DNA of 23,884 nt. It comes from an uncultured Parafilimonas sp. GTDB taxonomy: Bacteria; Bacteroidota; Bacteroidia; Chitinophagales; Chitinophagaceae. The notes beneath the pieces are model-generated. The model saw only the letters and a program-made list of their open reading frames with translations, had not been told where the DNA came from and made no database searches. The position numbers and the translations under genes are program-made. The stretch covers positions 1-23,884 of the forward strand of contig CALAGJ010000092.1 in assembly GCA_937892395.1 (NCBI GenBank), read 5' to 3'. This document shows positions 14,646-22,718 of the stretch, one piece after another. Each line of letters begins with the position of its first letter. Positions within the stretch are counted from its first letter, which is position 1.

Positions 14646-14732
14646 AACAGTTTAAACTGTTTTAAAATTCGCTTGGCGAATAATTCAATATACAAATCTT
14701 TATTGATGCAATTTTTCAATAGTGATTGCATC
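14646..14732 (+). promoter_or_regulatory. three perfect inverted repeats before the first HMA gene
   Basis: The 132-base spacer holds AACAGTTTAAACTGTT (14646-14661, 16-bp perfect palindrome), ATTCGC-TTG-GCGAAT (14667-14681) and GATGCAAT/ATTGCATC (14705-14712 with 14725-14732, 12-base loop). The last ends 20 bases before the ATG at 14753. They could be a terminator remnant, operator sites for a metal-responsive repressor, or an RNA leader. The symmetry is seen; the function is inferred. Confidence 0.5.
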
Positions 14733-14752
14733 TCACACAAAAAAATATTAAA

Positions 14753-15289
14753 ATGAAATCATTCATAATGCTGTGTACTGTTCTTAGTATATCAATGACT
14801 GTAGCAGCACAAACAAAATCAATAACAATAAAAGTTGCAGGAAATTGCGATATGTGTCAAAATAAAATTGAGCAGTCTGCTTTAGTAGCCGGTGCCATAT
14901 CTGCTGCTTGGGATGCAGACCTGCAACAATTGTCCATCACGCTAGATGAAAAAGTAAATAGCGTTGATATAGAAAAGGCAATAGCAGCTGCTGGTTACGA
15001 TACAGAACATATACAAGGTGACACCACAGCATATTCAAATCTGCCACATTGCTGTCAGTATGAACGCACCTATAATTATGCGGATATAAAAGTTGGATGT
15101 TGCACTACATCAGGCGATGCAACTACTTGTTGTAAAAAGGATGATCAACAAGCTACATGTTGTAAACATGAGGGCAATAATTCCACTTGCTACAAAGCAG
15201 ATGATAAGGGTGACTGTTGTAAAGCAGATAAGGGTTGCTGCTCTGCCTCTACACTACATGGTGAAGCATGCTGCAATGAAGGCAAGTGA
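14753..15289 (+). CDS. exported HMA-domain protein with Cys-Cys repeat tail
   Basis: The 178-residue protein has a signal peptide (MKSFIMLCTVLSISMTVAAQ) and then a heavy-metal-associated domain of about 70 residues. Its metal-binding loop is GNCDMC (Cys 32 and 35), with the usual later strand and an AAGYDTE end. From about residue 100 onward the sequence is a cysteine-rich tail. It has seven Cys-Cys pairs, mostly flanked by Lys, Asp or Thr (HCCQ, GCCT, TCCK twice, DCCK, GCCS, ACCN), plus one TCYK. HMA domains carry soft metals such as Cu(I). The tail looks like a metallothionein-like store. The start is ATG 14753; a TTG nine codons earlier is open but extends past the signal peptide. The metal and partner are inferred, not shown. 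Confidence 0.85.
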   Translation: MKSFIMLCTVLSISMTVAAQTKSITIKVAGNCDMCQNKIEQSALVAGAISAAWDADLQQLSITLDEKVNSVDIEKAIAAAGYDTEHIQGDTTAYSNLPHCCQYERTYNYADIKVGCCTTSGDATTCCKKDDQQATCCKHEGNNSTCYKADDKGDCCKADKGCCSASTLHGEACCNEGK

Positions 15290-15384
15290 GCACACCATAA
15301 ATAGTTCAAATTTTATCAAAGTCTCTGCAAGTTTCTAATCTTACTTTCATTATTTAGACATGCATTGACTTTATTCATTCATCG

Positions 15385-15412
15385 ATATACTGCTCTACAA
15401 TGGGCAGTATAT
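15385..15412 (+). promoter_or_regulatory. 9-bp perfect inverted repeat before the second HMA gene
   Basis: ATATACTGC (15385-15393) and GCAGTATAT (15404-15412) are exact reverse complements around a 10-base loop. The right arm ends 14 bases before the GTG start at 15427. It could be an operator or a translation-controlling hairpin. The ATG at 15400, an alternative start for the gene, sits across the loop and right arm. Confidence 0.5.
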
Positions 15413-15426
15413 TTCAACTATTTTTT

Positions 15427-15975
15427 GTGAAAAAAATCATAACTATATTTTGTTGTATAATGCTTGTGGTACAAACGCATGCGCAATTTTCTGATGCTAA
15501 TTTAGTAGCTGGAGGCCTCACTTGCTCTATGTGTAGCAAAGCCATTTACAAAGCACTGATCAAAATTCCCTTTATTGATAATGTCATTACTGATATAAAA
15601 ACTACATCTTACCATATCAATTTTAAAGATACCATCATCAATCCGGATCAACTACGGATAGCGGTAGAAGATGCAGGATTTACCGTACTTTCATTAGTCG
15701 TTTCAGCAGAAATAAAACAGGTAAAAATTGAAAAGGATACGCATATTCGACTGCAGGAAAAAACATTTCATTTTCTAAACGCAGAACCTGCCATCATCAA
15801 TGGTACGGTTCAACTTCAAATTGTAGATAAAGATTTTGTATCAGAGAAGATGTATAAATCTTTTAAAACCGCAACAACTATGAACTGCTATGAAACAGGT
15901 AAAATGGCTTCGTGTTGTAATGCAGATCAATCGCAGATGGGAGAAAGAATATATCATGTTATTTTGCTAAAATAA
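15427..15975 (+). CDS. second exported HMA-domain protein
   Basis: From the GTG at 15427 the product is 182 residues. It has a clean signal peptide (KKIITIFCCIMLVVQTHAQ) and an HMA-type domain with LTCSMC (Cys 33 and 36), strand NVITDIKTTSYHINF and AVEDAGFTV. A C-terminal domain of about 85 residues follows and contains NCYETGKMASCCN near the end. An in-frame ATG at 15400 would add MGSIFQLFF, which spoils the signal peptide and lies in a palindrome, so GTG is preferred but not certain. The domain is the same type as in the preceding gene, but this protein lacks the long Cys-Cys tail. It is followed after 10 bases by a thioredoxin-like gene. Role: probably periplasmic metal binding or transfer (inferred). 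Confidence 0.8.
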   Translation: MKKIITIFCCIMLVVQTHAQFSDANLVAGGLTCSMCSKAIYKALIKIPFIDNVITDIKTTSYHINFKDTIINPDQLRIAVEDAGFTVLSLVVSAEIKQVKIEKDTHIRLQEKTFHFLNAEPAIINGTVQLQIVDKDFVSEKMYKSFKTATTMNCYETGKMASCCNADQSQMGERIYHVILLK

Positions 15976-15985
15976 AAGCTATCAT

Positions 15986-16474
15986 TTGAGACTCTTTTTC
16001 ATTTCTGTTATACTGTTTTGTCTTGCTATACCTGTACAAAGTCAGCAATTATATAAAGGCTTAACGCCTACAGCATGGGCGCTGCAAGATAGCTCCGGAA
16101 ATATTATTTCATCAGATTCTCTAAAGGGCCATGTTACGATTATTGATTTTTGGGCAAGTTGGTGCAGACCTTGTAAAGATGCAATTGCCACTTTAAAATC
16201 TCTATATAAACGATTTTCTCCTTATGGTATTCAGTTTGTAAGTGTTTCAATTGATAAGGATAGCCACGCATGGCACAATGCATTGATAACAGAAAAAATG
16301 AATTGGTTGCAACTTAACGATCCTACAGAGAAAATTGCCAAATCTTGGGGGGTTTATGGTGTGCCATTTCTTTTTCTTATGGATAAAAAAGGTGTGTTGT
16401 TATCCGTTGATCCATCTTATGAAAACCTCATCATGAGTTTGGATGCTTTAATTGAAAAAGATATGCAGAGGTAG
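15986..16474 (+). CDS. TlpA-like periplasmic thioredoxin-fold oxidoreductase
   Basis: The 162-residue protein has a signal peptide (MRLFFISVILFCLAIPVQSQ) and one thioredoxin-like domain of the TlpA/ResA type. It has the active site WASWCRPCK, a VSVSIDKD strand and the cis-Pro segment YGVPFLFLMDKKG. Such proteins act in the periplasm as reductants for cytochrome c, for copper-site assembly (as TlpA does for cytochrome oxidase) or for other thiols. The start is a TTG 10 bases after the previous stop; the first internal ATG would remove the thioredoxin core. Placed after two proteins full of Cys, the likely job is to keep their metal-binding thiols reduced. That link is inference. Confidence 0.85.
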   Translation: MRLFFISVILFCLAIPVQSQQLYKGLTPTAWALQDSSGNIISSDSLKGHVTIIDFWASWCRPCKDAIATLKSLYKRFSPYGIQFVSVSIDKDSHAWHNALITEKMNWLQLNDPTEKIAKSWGVYGVPFLFLMDKKGVLLSVDPSYENLIMSLDALIEKDMQR

Positions 16475-16507
16475 CTGATTATTTTTTAACTTTCAATACA
16501 CATTATA

Positions 16508-17383
16508 ATGGACGACATGTATCAAATATATATAAGTATTTTCCATAAAAGTTTTAGGCAGCCTAGATGTATTGTGATAGCCTGTTTCTGCATTTACTTC
16601 ACTGTGGCATCTGTACATGCTCAAGAACTTTTTGCGTTTACTGAACCGGCCAGCAATATGCCAGCAAAATCAGGCGCTATACGTATTACCAATACTTTTA
16701 TGGATGAACTATCATCAGAAAAAACAAATACACATATCATTCCTGAATTGATGTATGGCTTTAATAAAAACTTCATGATACATGCAAGTGCTTTCATCAG
16801 CAATAGGAATAACGGGTTTATAACTGAGGGCGGAGCATTGTATGCTCGATATCGGTTTTTAAGTAATGATGATTTACACCGTCATTTCAGGATGGCCTTA
16901 TATGGAAAATATGCTTTTAATAATAGTGATATTCATCAGGATGAAATTGAAATCAGTGGTCATAACTCTGGATTTGAATCAGGAATCATTGCTACACAAC
17001 TTCTGCACAAAACTGCATTATCTGCAACTGTAAGTTTTGAAAAAGCAATAGATAACAATAGCAATAAATTTCCAGATGCACAGGCAGCTTCGGCCATAAA
17101 CTATAGCCTAAGTTGTGGCAAACTCATGCTTCCAAAAGACTATAGCTCTTTCAAGCAAACAAATATGAATGCGATGATTGAGTTGCTTGGTCAAACACTA
17201 CCCCAAAATGGAAAATCCTATTTCGATATTGCGCCAGCTATTCAATTCATTTTTAATAGTCAAGCAAGGATAGATGCAGGATATCGCTTCCAGTTATTGA
17301 GTAGCATGAACCGAACAGCCCCGCAAGGATTTTTACTAAGGTTCGAATATTTGCTGTTTAATCCTTTCGAAAATAGAAATTAA
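16508..17383 (+). CDS. predicted outer-membrane beta-barrel protein
   Basis: I do not recognise a firm family. The 291-residue product has a late signal peptide (hydrophobic core about residues 22-36, ending VHAQ) and then alternating strands typical of an outer-membrane barrel. Examples are IRITNTFMDEL, THIIPELMYGFN, FMIHASAFISN, GGALYARYRFL, FRMALYGKYAF and a closing GFLLRFEYLLFNPF. This is similar in style to transporter-like barrels often found beside metal-efflux genes. Two ATGs (16508, 16517) are possible. The gene lies 33 bases after the TlpA-like gene and closes the cluster. It could be a metal-related channel or an assembly factor. No inner-membrane pump is encoded nearby. Confidence 0.65.
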   Translation: MDDMYQIYISIFHKSFRQPRCIVIACFCIYFTVASVHAQELFAFTEPASNMPAKSGAIRITNTFMDELSSEKTNTHIIPELMYGFNKNFMIHASAFISNRNNGFITEGGALYARYRFLSNDDLHRHFRMALYGKYAFNNSDIHQDEIEISGHNSGFESGIIATQLLHKTALSATVSFEKAIDNNSNKFPDAQAASAINYSLSCGKLMLPKDYSSFKQTNMNAMIELLGQTLPQNGKSYFDIAPAIQFIFNSQARIDAGYRFQLLSSMNRTAPQGFLLRFEYLLFNPFENRN

Positions 17384-17448
17384 AAATGTGTATAGAATAG
17401 CTCAAGAAATTTGTTGGTGAGATTTGTAGTAGTGGAATTATTTTTAAA

Positions 17449-17474
17449 GGGTACACCTCGAAAACCGTGTTCCC
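17449..17474 (+). terminator. weak hairpin after the metal cluster
   Basis: GGGTACAC and GTGTTCCC pair with one T-T mismatch around a 10-base loop, 65 bases after the barrel gene. There is no T-run after it, so it is at most a weak terminator or an RNA-stabilising stem. Nothing else is visible in the gap to 17591 except a TACTTTTTG element 12 bases before the next ATG. Confidence 0.3.
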
Positions 17475-17591
17475 ATAAATTCAACTATGATTGAAATTAC
17501 TTAATTCCGAAATTGTCCTTTGGGGATTTCTAATGTAAAAATCTATATACATATTGCCAACAATGACATTTACTTTTTGTTTCTTTACCAC

Positions 17592-18599
17592 ATGCCCCTC
17601 ATAGAGTTTACGGATAAAGGTTTGTATTGCCCGCAGGGCAAATTTTATATTGACCCTTGGAGGCCTGTAGATAAAGCCATCATTACACATGCACACAGTG
17701 ATCATGCAAAGGCGGGTAGTGCTCATTATTTTTGTCATACCCTTACTAAGCCTTTACTATTGAGTAGGCTTGGTCCACATACCATTCAGGACAGTGCTTG
17801 GGGTGTGCCGCACCATATAAATGGAGTGCAAGTTTCCTTGCACCCATCAGGTCATATCATTGGTGCTGCGCAGATTAGAGTTGAATACAAAGGTGAAATA
17901 TGGGTATGTAGTGGCGATTATAAAACTGAGAATGATGGTATAAGTGGTGCCTTTGAGCCCATCAACTGTCATACTTTTATTACAGAATCTACGTTTGGGT
18001 TGCCCATTTATAACTGGCTACCACAGCATAGTATTTATGAATCAATGCGCCAGTGGGTTTTAAAAAATATTGCGCAGCAAAAAAACGCCATCTTACTGGC
18101 TTATAGTTTGGGAAAGGCACAAAGAGTTTTGGAGGCATTAGCCCCTTTAGACATTCCAATTTGGGTACATGGTGCCATTTGGAATATGCATGAATCACTT
18201 AGCAACGCTGGTGTTGCATTGCCATTGGTACAGCGCATTACTCCGGAGCATACAAAATCAAATTTCAAAAATGCAATCATCCTCGCACCACCGGGTGCAG
18301 ATGGCAGTTCTTGGATAAAAAAATTTACACCTTACCAGCTTGCCGTTTGTAGTGGCTGGATGCAGGTACGAGCCAATCAGCGGCGCAACAATGCTGATAT
18401 TGGATTTGCACTTAGCGATCATGCCGATTGGAATGGTTTACTTCAGGCTATAAAAGCAACTTCGGCAGAAAAAATATTTGTAACACATGGATTTCAGGCA
18501 GTGTTTAGTAAATATTTAAAAGACCAAGGTTTAGAAGCCGAGGAAGTAGTAACTGCTTATGGTCAGGAGGAAGAAGCAAGTAAAACCATTTCTGAATGA
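17592..18599 (+). CDS. ligase-associated DNA exonuclease (metallo-beta-lactamase fold)
   Basis: The 335-residue protein belongs to the metallo-beta-lactamase/beta-CASP-like nucleases that are encoded next to ATP-dependent ligases and act as DNA 3' exonucleases. Seen in order: GLYCPQGKFYIDPWRPV near the start, the metal motif THAHSDHA (His 33, His 35, Asp 37, His 38), HPSGHIIGAAQ, VCSGDYKTEND, and later SDHADWNGLL and VTHG. The ATG at 17592 gives the family N-terminus; an earlier TTG at 17520 would add an unlike 24 residues. Its stop overlaps the ligase start (ATGA), so the two are translationally coupled. It trims DNA ends for the ligase, as inferred from family and pairing. Confidence 0.92.
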   Translation: MPLIEFTDKGLYCPQGKFYIDPWRPVDKAIITHAHSDHAKAGSAHYFCHTLTKPLLLSRLGPHTIQDSAWGVPHHINGVQVSLHPSGHIIGAAQIRVEYKGEIWVCSGDYKTENDGISGAFEPINCHTFITESTFGLPIYNWLPQHSIYESMRQWVLKNIAQQKNAILLAYSLGKAQRVLEALAPLDIPIWVHGAIWNMHESLSNAGVALPLVQRITPEHTKSNFKNAIILAPPGADGSSWIKKFTPYQLAVCSGWMQVRANQRRNNADIGFALSDHADWNGLLQAIKATSAEKIFVTHGFQAVFSKYLKDQGLEAEEVVTAYGQEEEASKTISE

Positions 18600-20182
18600 A
18601 AGCATTTGCTACTTTAATAGAGCAACTCTCTACCACTACAAAAACGGCTGAAAAAGTAGAGGCATTGTATCAATATTTTAAAGTAGCAAATGATAGAGAT
18701 AAAGTATGGGCCATAGCATTATTTACCGGTAGAAGACCACGGCGTACCATATCATCAACTTTGCTCAAAACTTGGTGTGCAGACTATTGTAATCTGCCAT
18801 TGTGGTTGCTGGAGGAATGTCGTCACACAGTGGGTGATTTATCAGAAACAATTGCATTACTAATTCCAGTACAATCAGACATTATTTATACTTCATCACC
18901 GCTACATGTTTATATTGAAAAGCTGATCAGTCTTTCCTCTGCAAATGAGGCAGAAAAAAAAGCCTATATGCTCCAATGCTGGCAGCAGTTGAATAGTAGC
19001 ACAGAGCGTTTTGTGTTCAATAAATTAATGTCTGGTGCATTTCGCATTGGCGTATCGCAGCAGCTATTGATACAGGCTTTATCAAAATTTGCACAGATGG
19101 AGGCTTCATTTATAGCTCATTGTATCACAGGAAAATGGGACCCATCATTAATCAGTTTTCATGAATTAATTAATGTGTCTGCGCCTTCGGCAGATGTATC
19201 TAAGCCATACCCTTTTTGCTTGGCCTATCCAATTGAAAGTGGTCTAGATAAATTAGGAGATAGTGCAAACTGGCTAGCAGAATGGAAATGGGATGGCATA
19301 AGAGGACAGCTAATAAAAAGAAAAGATACCGCATTTCTATGGAGTAGAGGAGAGGAATTAATTACTGAAAAATTTCCTGAATTGAATCAACTCTTTACTT
19401 ATTTACCAAATGGTATTGTATTGGATGGAGAAATCGTTGCTGCCATACATGATAAGCCTTTGCCCTTTTCTTTATTGCAAACAAGGATTGGGCGCAAGCA
19501 TATTTCAAAAAAAATTTTATCAGATGCTCCAGTTCGCTTTTTTGCTTATGACATATTGGAATACAGGGGAGAAGATATTAGACAATACTCATTAGAGAAT
19601 AGAAGAAAAATATTAGAATCTCTTGTAACATCTTTAAATGTTCATACCCTTTTTATCTCTCCAAGTATATCTTTTACCCATTGGCAGGAATTAAAACAAA
19701 TACACCTACAAAGTAGAGCAAATTCAGCAGAAGGCTTTATGTTGAAGAAAAAAAAATCACCCTATTACATGGGTAGAAAAAAAGGTGATTGGTGGAAGTG
19801 GAAAGTGGACCCTTATACTATTGATGCTGTTTTAATATATGCACAAAAAGGGAGTGGCAGAAGGGGGAATCTATATACAGACTTCACTTTTGCTGTTAAA
19901 GATGGAGATAAATTAGTGCCTTTTGCAAAAGCCTACAGTGGACTTACCAATGCAGAAATAGCCCAAGTGGATGCTTTCGTAAAAAGGAATGCGGTGGAGA
20001 AATTTGGTCCTGTAAGAACAGTAAAGCCCGAATTGGTTTTTGAATTGGCATTTGAAGGTATCCATTTAAGCAGCAGACATAAGTGCGGCATAGCTGTAAG
20101 ATTTCCACGAATATATCGCTGGCGCAAAGACAAAAAACCGGAAGAGATTAATACATTAGCAGATCTAAAAGCATTGTTGTAG
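18596..20182 (+). CDS. ATP-dependent DNA ligase
   Basis: The 528-residue enzyme seals DNA nicks using ATP, separate from the essential NAD-dependent LigA. It has an N-terminal helical DNA-binding domain (to about residue 200) and then the adenylation domain with motif I EWKWDGIRG (Lys 231 accepts AMP). After that come VLDGEIVA (motif III-type), FFAYDILEYRGED, EGFMLKKKKSPYYMG (motif IV) and WWKWKVDPYTIDAVLIYAQ (motif V). An OB-fold follows with GIHLSSRHKCGIAVRFPRI. It overlaps the exonuclease gene by four bases. The helicase and phosphoesterase that often complete this set are not adjacent. A repair role is likely; the exact damage is unknown. Confidence 0.94.
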   Translation: MKAFATLIEQLSTTTKTAEKVEALYQYFKVANDRDKVWAIALFTGRRPRRTISSTLLKTWCADYCNLPLWLLEECRHTVGDLSETIALLIPVQSDIIYTSSPLHVYIEKLISLSSANEAEKKAYMLQCWQQLNSSTERFVFNKLMSGAFRIGVSQQLLIQALSKFAQMEASFIAHCITGKWDPSLISFHELINVSAPSADVSKPYPFCLAYPIESGLDKLGDSANWLAEWKWDGIRGQLIKRKDTAFLWSRGEELITEKFPELNQLFTYLPNGIVLDGEIVAAIHDKPLPFSLLQTRIGRKHISKKILSDAPVRFFAYDILEYRGEDIRQYSLENRRKILESLVTSLNVHTLFISPSISFTHWQELKQIHLQSRANSAEGFMLKKKKSPYYMGRKKGDWWKWKVDPYTIDAVLIYAQKGSGRRGNLYTDFTFAVKDGDKLVPFAKAYSGLTNAEIAQVDAFVKRNAVEKFGPVRTVKPELVFELAFEGIHLSSRHKCGIAVRFPRIYRWRKDKKPEEINTLADLKALL

Positions 20183-20274
20183 GTATAAACAACATTTTCT
20201 TTATTTTCTCACTACTCCAAATTTAGTTCATACTTACCTTGAAAAGCATTTTTTTTGCAACCGAAATTTTTCAA

Positions 20275-21381
20275 ATGCCACAATCTTTTCGTTCTGCAAC
20301 ATTAGTACTCAGTGATGGTTCCGTTTTTCATGGTAAAGCTTTTGGAGCAATAGGCACTGCCTCCGGAGAAATCTGCTTCAATACGGGTATGACCGGCTAC
20401 CAGGAAGTATTTACTGATCCAAGTTATTTTGGTCAGGTGCTCATTATGAATAATGTGCATATAGGCAATTATGGGGTTAAACCGCAGGATATAGAAAGTG
20501 GCTCTGTAAAAATAAGGGCACTTATTGGTCGAAATTTAGAAGAGAAATATAGCCGCTATCAGGCAACCGATTCTTTAGATCATTACTTAATTGAAAATGG
20601 CATTGTGGCTATTGAACATGTAGATACAAGAGCGTTGGTGGCACATATTCGCACCAAAGGTGCAATGAACTGTATAGTATCATCTGCTATTAATGATGTA
20701 GATGAATTAAAGAAAATCTTATCGGATACGCCATCTATGGATGGTCTTGAATTGGCCAGCTTGGTAAGCACTGCTACAGCTTATGAAATGGGAAACAAAG
20801 ATGCCAATATTAGAGTAGCAGTTATGGATTATGGTATTAAGCAGCATATACTTGAATGCATGACAAATTTGGGTATTGCTGTAAAAGTATTTCCTGCAAA
20901 AACTCCTTTTGAAACAGTAAAAGCTTATGCGCCAGATGGATATTTTATTTCTAATGGACCTGGGGACCCTGCTTCCATGCATTACGCCATAGAAACCGTA
21001 AAAGAAATATTGAAAGAGCAAAAGCCAGTTTTTGGAATATGTCTGGGTCATCAATTATTGGCATTGGCCAATGGTATTCCAACATTCAAAATGCATCATG
21101 GGCATAGAGGACTTAATCATCCTGTAAAGAATGTGATAACCGGCTTATGCGAAATAACCACGCAAAATCATGGCTTTGGTGTAGAACCGGAAGCTGTAAA
21201 AGCACATCCCGATATTGAAATAACCCATATCAACTTAAACGATCAAAGTATTGAAGGTATTCGTCTAAAAAATAAACCTGCTTTTAGTGTACAATATCAT
21301 CCGGAAAGTACACCCGGGCCACATGATAGCAGGTATTTGTTTACCGATTTTCTACACCTGATGCAAGCTCAAAAAAATTAA
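20275..21381 (+). CDS. carA: carbamoyl-phosphate synthase small subunit
   Basis: CarA is the glutaminase that supplies ammonia to CarB for carbamoyl phosphate, used for arginine and pyrimidine synthesis. From ATG 20275 the protein is 368 residues. It has the N-terminal VLSDGSVFHGKAFG and SGEICFNTGMTGYQEVFTDPSY, a linker, and a class I glutamine amidotransferase domain with SNGPGDP, the nucleophile Cys 256 in FGICLGHQLL, and His 342/Glu 344 in QYHPES. A TTG twelve codons upstream is open but extends before the family start. carB is not in the window. pepT follows after 3 bases and is almost certainly on the same transcript. Confidence 0.95.
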   Translation: MPQSFRSATLVLSDGSVFHGKAFGAIGTASGEICFNTGMTGYQEVFTDPSYFGQVLIMNNVHIGNYGVKPQDIESGSVKIRALIGRNLEEKYSRYQATDSLDHYLIENGIVAIEHVDTRALVAHIRTKGAMNCIVSSAINDVDELKKILSDTPSMDGLELASLVSTATAYEMGNKDANIRVAVMDYGIKQHILECMTNLGIAVKVFPAKTPFETVKAYAPDGYFISNGPGDPASMHYAIETVKEILKEQKPVFGICLGHQLLALANGIPTFKMHHGHRGLNHPVKNVITGLCEITTQNHGFGVEPEAVKAHPDIEITHINLNDQSIEGIRLKNKPAFSVQYHPESTPGPHDSRYLFTDFLHLMQAQKN

Positions 21382-21384
21382 AAT

Positions 21385-22632
21385 ATGATACCGGCATATA
21401 GCCATACTGCGAAAGAGCGTTTTATGCGCTATGTGCAAGTAGATACGCAGAGTGATCCTGCTGCAAACACACATCCTACCACAGAAAAACAAAAAAATCT
21501 TTCTATTATACTTGCCAAAGAGTTAGCAGAAATGGGTGCCACTGATGCACATACGGATGAATGGGGATATGTGTATGCAACCATTCCTTCAACTACTTCA
21601 AAAAAAGTTCCGGTTATTTGTTTTTGCAGCCATATAGATACTGCACCTGATTGTAGTGGTACAAATGTAAAACCAATACTCCATAGCAATTATGATGGCT
21701 TGCCTATTACACTACCAGATGACATTAATCAGATTATTACTCCTGAAAAATATCCGTATCTACTACAACATGTAGGCAAGGATATCATTACAGCAAGTGG
21801 TACTACGCTGCTCGGTGCGGATGATAAAGCAGGTGTAGCCATCATCATGGACTTGGCGAATTATCTTTTACATCATCCTGAAATTGTTCATGGCACAATA
21901 CGCATACTTTTTACCCCGGATGAAGAAGTAGGTGAAGGCACTGCAAAATTAGATATGCAAAAATTGGGTGCTGACTATGGCTATACTTTAGACAGTGGAG
22001 AGCTGGGTTGTTTTGAAGACGAAACATTTAGCGCAGACGGTGCCAGAATAACCGTAAAAGGAGTAATTGCTCACCCTGGTGATGCAAAAGGAAAAATGGT
22101 AAATGCACTCAAAATAATCAGTGAAATAATTGGCGCATTGCCAACTGAAACCCTTAGCCCCGAAAGCACATCCGGAAGACAAGGATTTGTACATCCCGTA
22201 AAAATTGAAGGCATAGCAGAAAAGGCACATGCAGACTTTCTCGTAAGAGATTTCGATACTAATAATTTAGTGAAACACGAAGCGGTTTTAGATGAGGTGT
22301 CAAAGTCTGTTCTTGATAAATATCCTATGGCATCCTATCAATTGGAGGTATGGGAGCAGTATAGAAATATGAAGGAGGTACTAGTTAAATATCCATTCGT
22401 GGCAGAGTATGCTGCAGAAGCTTATAATAATTGCGGAATAGAACTTGTGAATGAACCCATCAGGGGTGGTACAGATGGCAGCAGACTCAGTTTTATGGGA
22501 TTGCCCTGTGCCAATATTTTTACTGGTATGCAAGCCATACATAGCTTACATGAATGGGTAGGTGTAGTTGACATGAATAAATCTGTACAAGTTTTGGCCG
22601 AGTTAGTACAAGTATGGCAGCGGAACAGTTAA
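21385..22632 (+). CDS. pepT: peptidase T (tripeptide aminopeptidase)
   Basis: A cytoplasmic M20-family zinc peptidase that removes the N-terminal residue from tripeptides. The 415-residue product has both domains and all metal-site blocks: His 83 and Asp 85 in CSHIDTAPD, Asp 146 in LLGADDKAG, Glu 180 and 181 in TPDEEVGEG, Asp 203 in TLDSGELG, and the late His in HSLHEW. The dimerisation-domain HPGDAKGKMVNA and RGGTDGSRLSFMG are typical of PepT. The length is standard. It starts 3 bases after carA, an operon pairing with no obvious pathway link. Confidence 0.95.
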   Translation: MIPAYSHTAKERFMRYVQVDTQSDPAANTHPTTEKQKNLSIILAKELAEMGATDAHTDEWGYVYATIPSTTSKKVPVICFCSHIDTAPDCSGTNVKPILHSNYDGLPITLPDDINQIITPEKYPYLLQHVGKDIITASGTTLLGADDKAGVAIIMDLANYLLHHPEIVHGTIRILFTPDEEVGEGTAKLDMQKLGADYGYTLDSGELGCFEDETFSADGARITVKGVIAHPGDAKGKMVNALKIISEIIGALPTETLSPESTSGRQGFVHPVKIEGIAEKAHADFLVRDFDTNNLVKHEAVLDEVSKSVLDKYPMASYQLEVWEQYRNMKEVLVKYPFVAEYAAEAYNNCGIELVNEPIRGGTDGSRLSFMGLPCANIFTGMQAIHSLHEWVGVVDMNKSVQVLAELVQVWQRNS

Positions 22633-22718
22633 AGCCATCAATGTATTAGTGCAAAATAATTTAAGTTGAAAACCGTTAAATATTTCCAAATAAAATTTTT
22701 TAAAAATCCGCCTGCATC

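Noticed and set aside
17630..17641. GCCCGCAGGGC hairpin resembling the extragenic hairpin at 6494
   Set aside because: It encodes the conserved CPQGK residues of the exonuclease, so the symmetry is coincidental.
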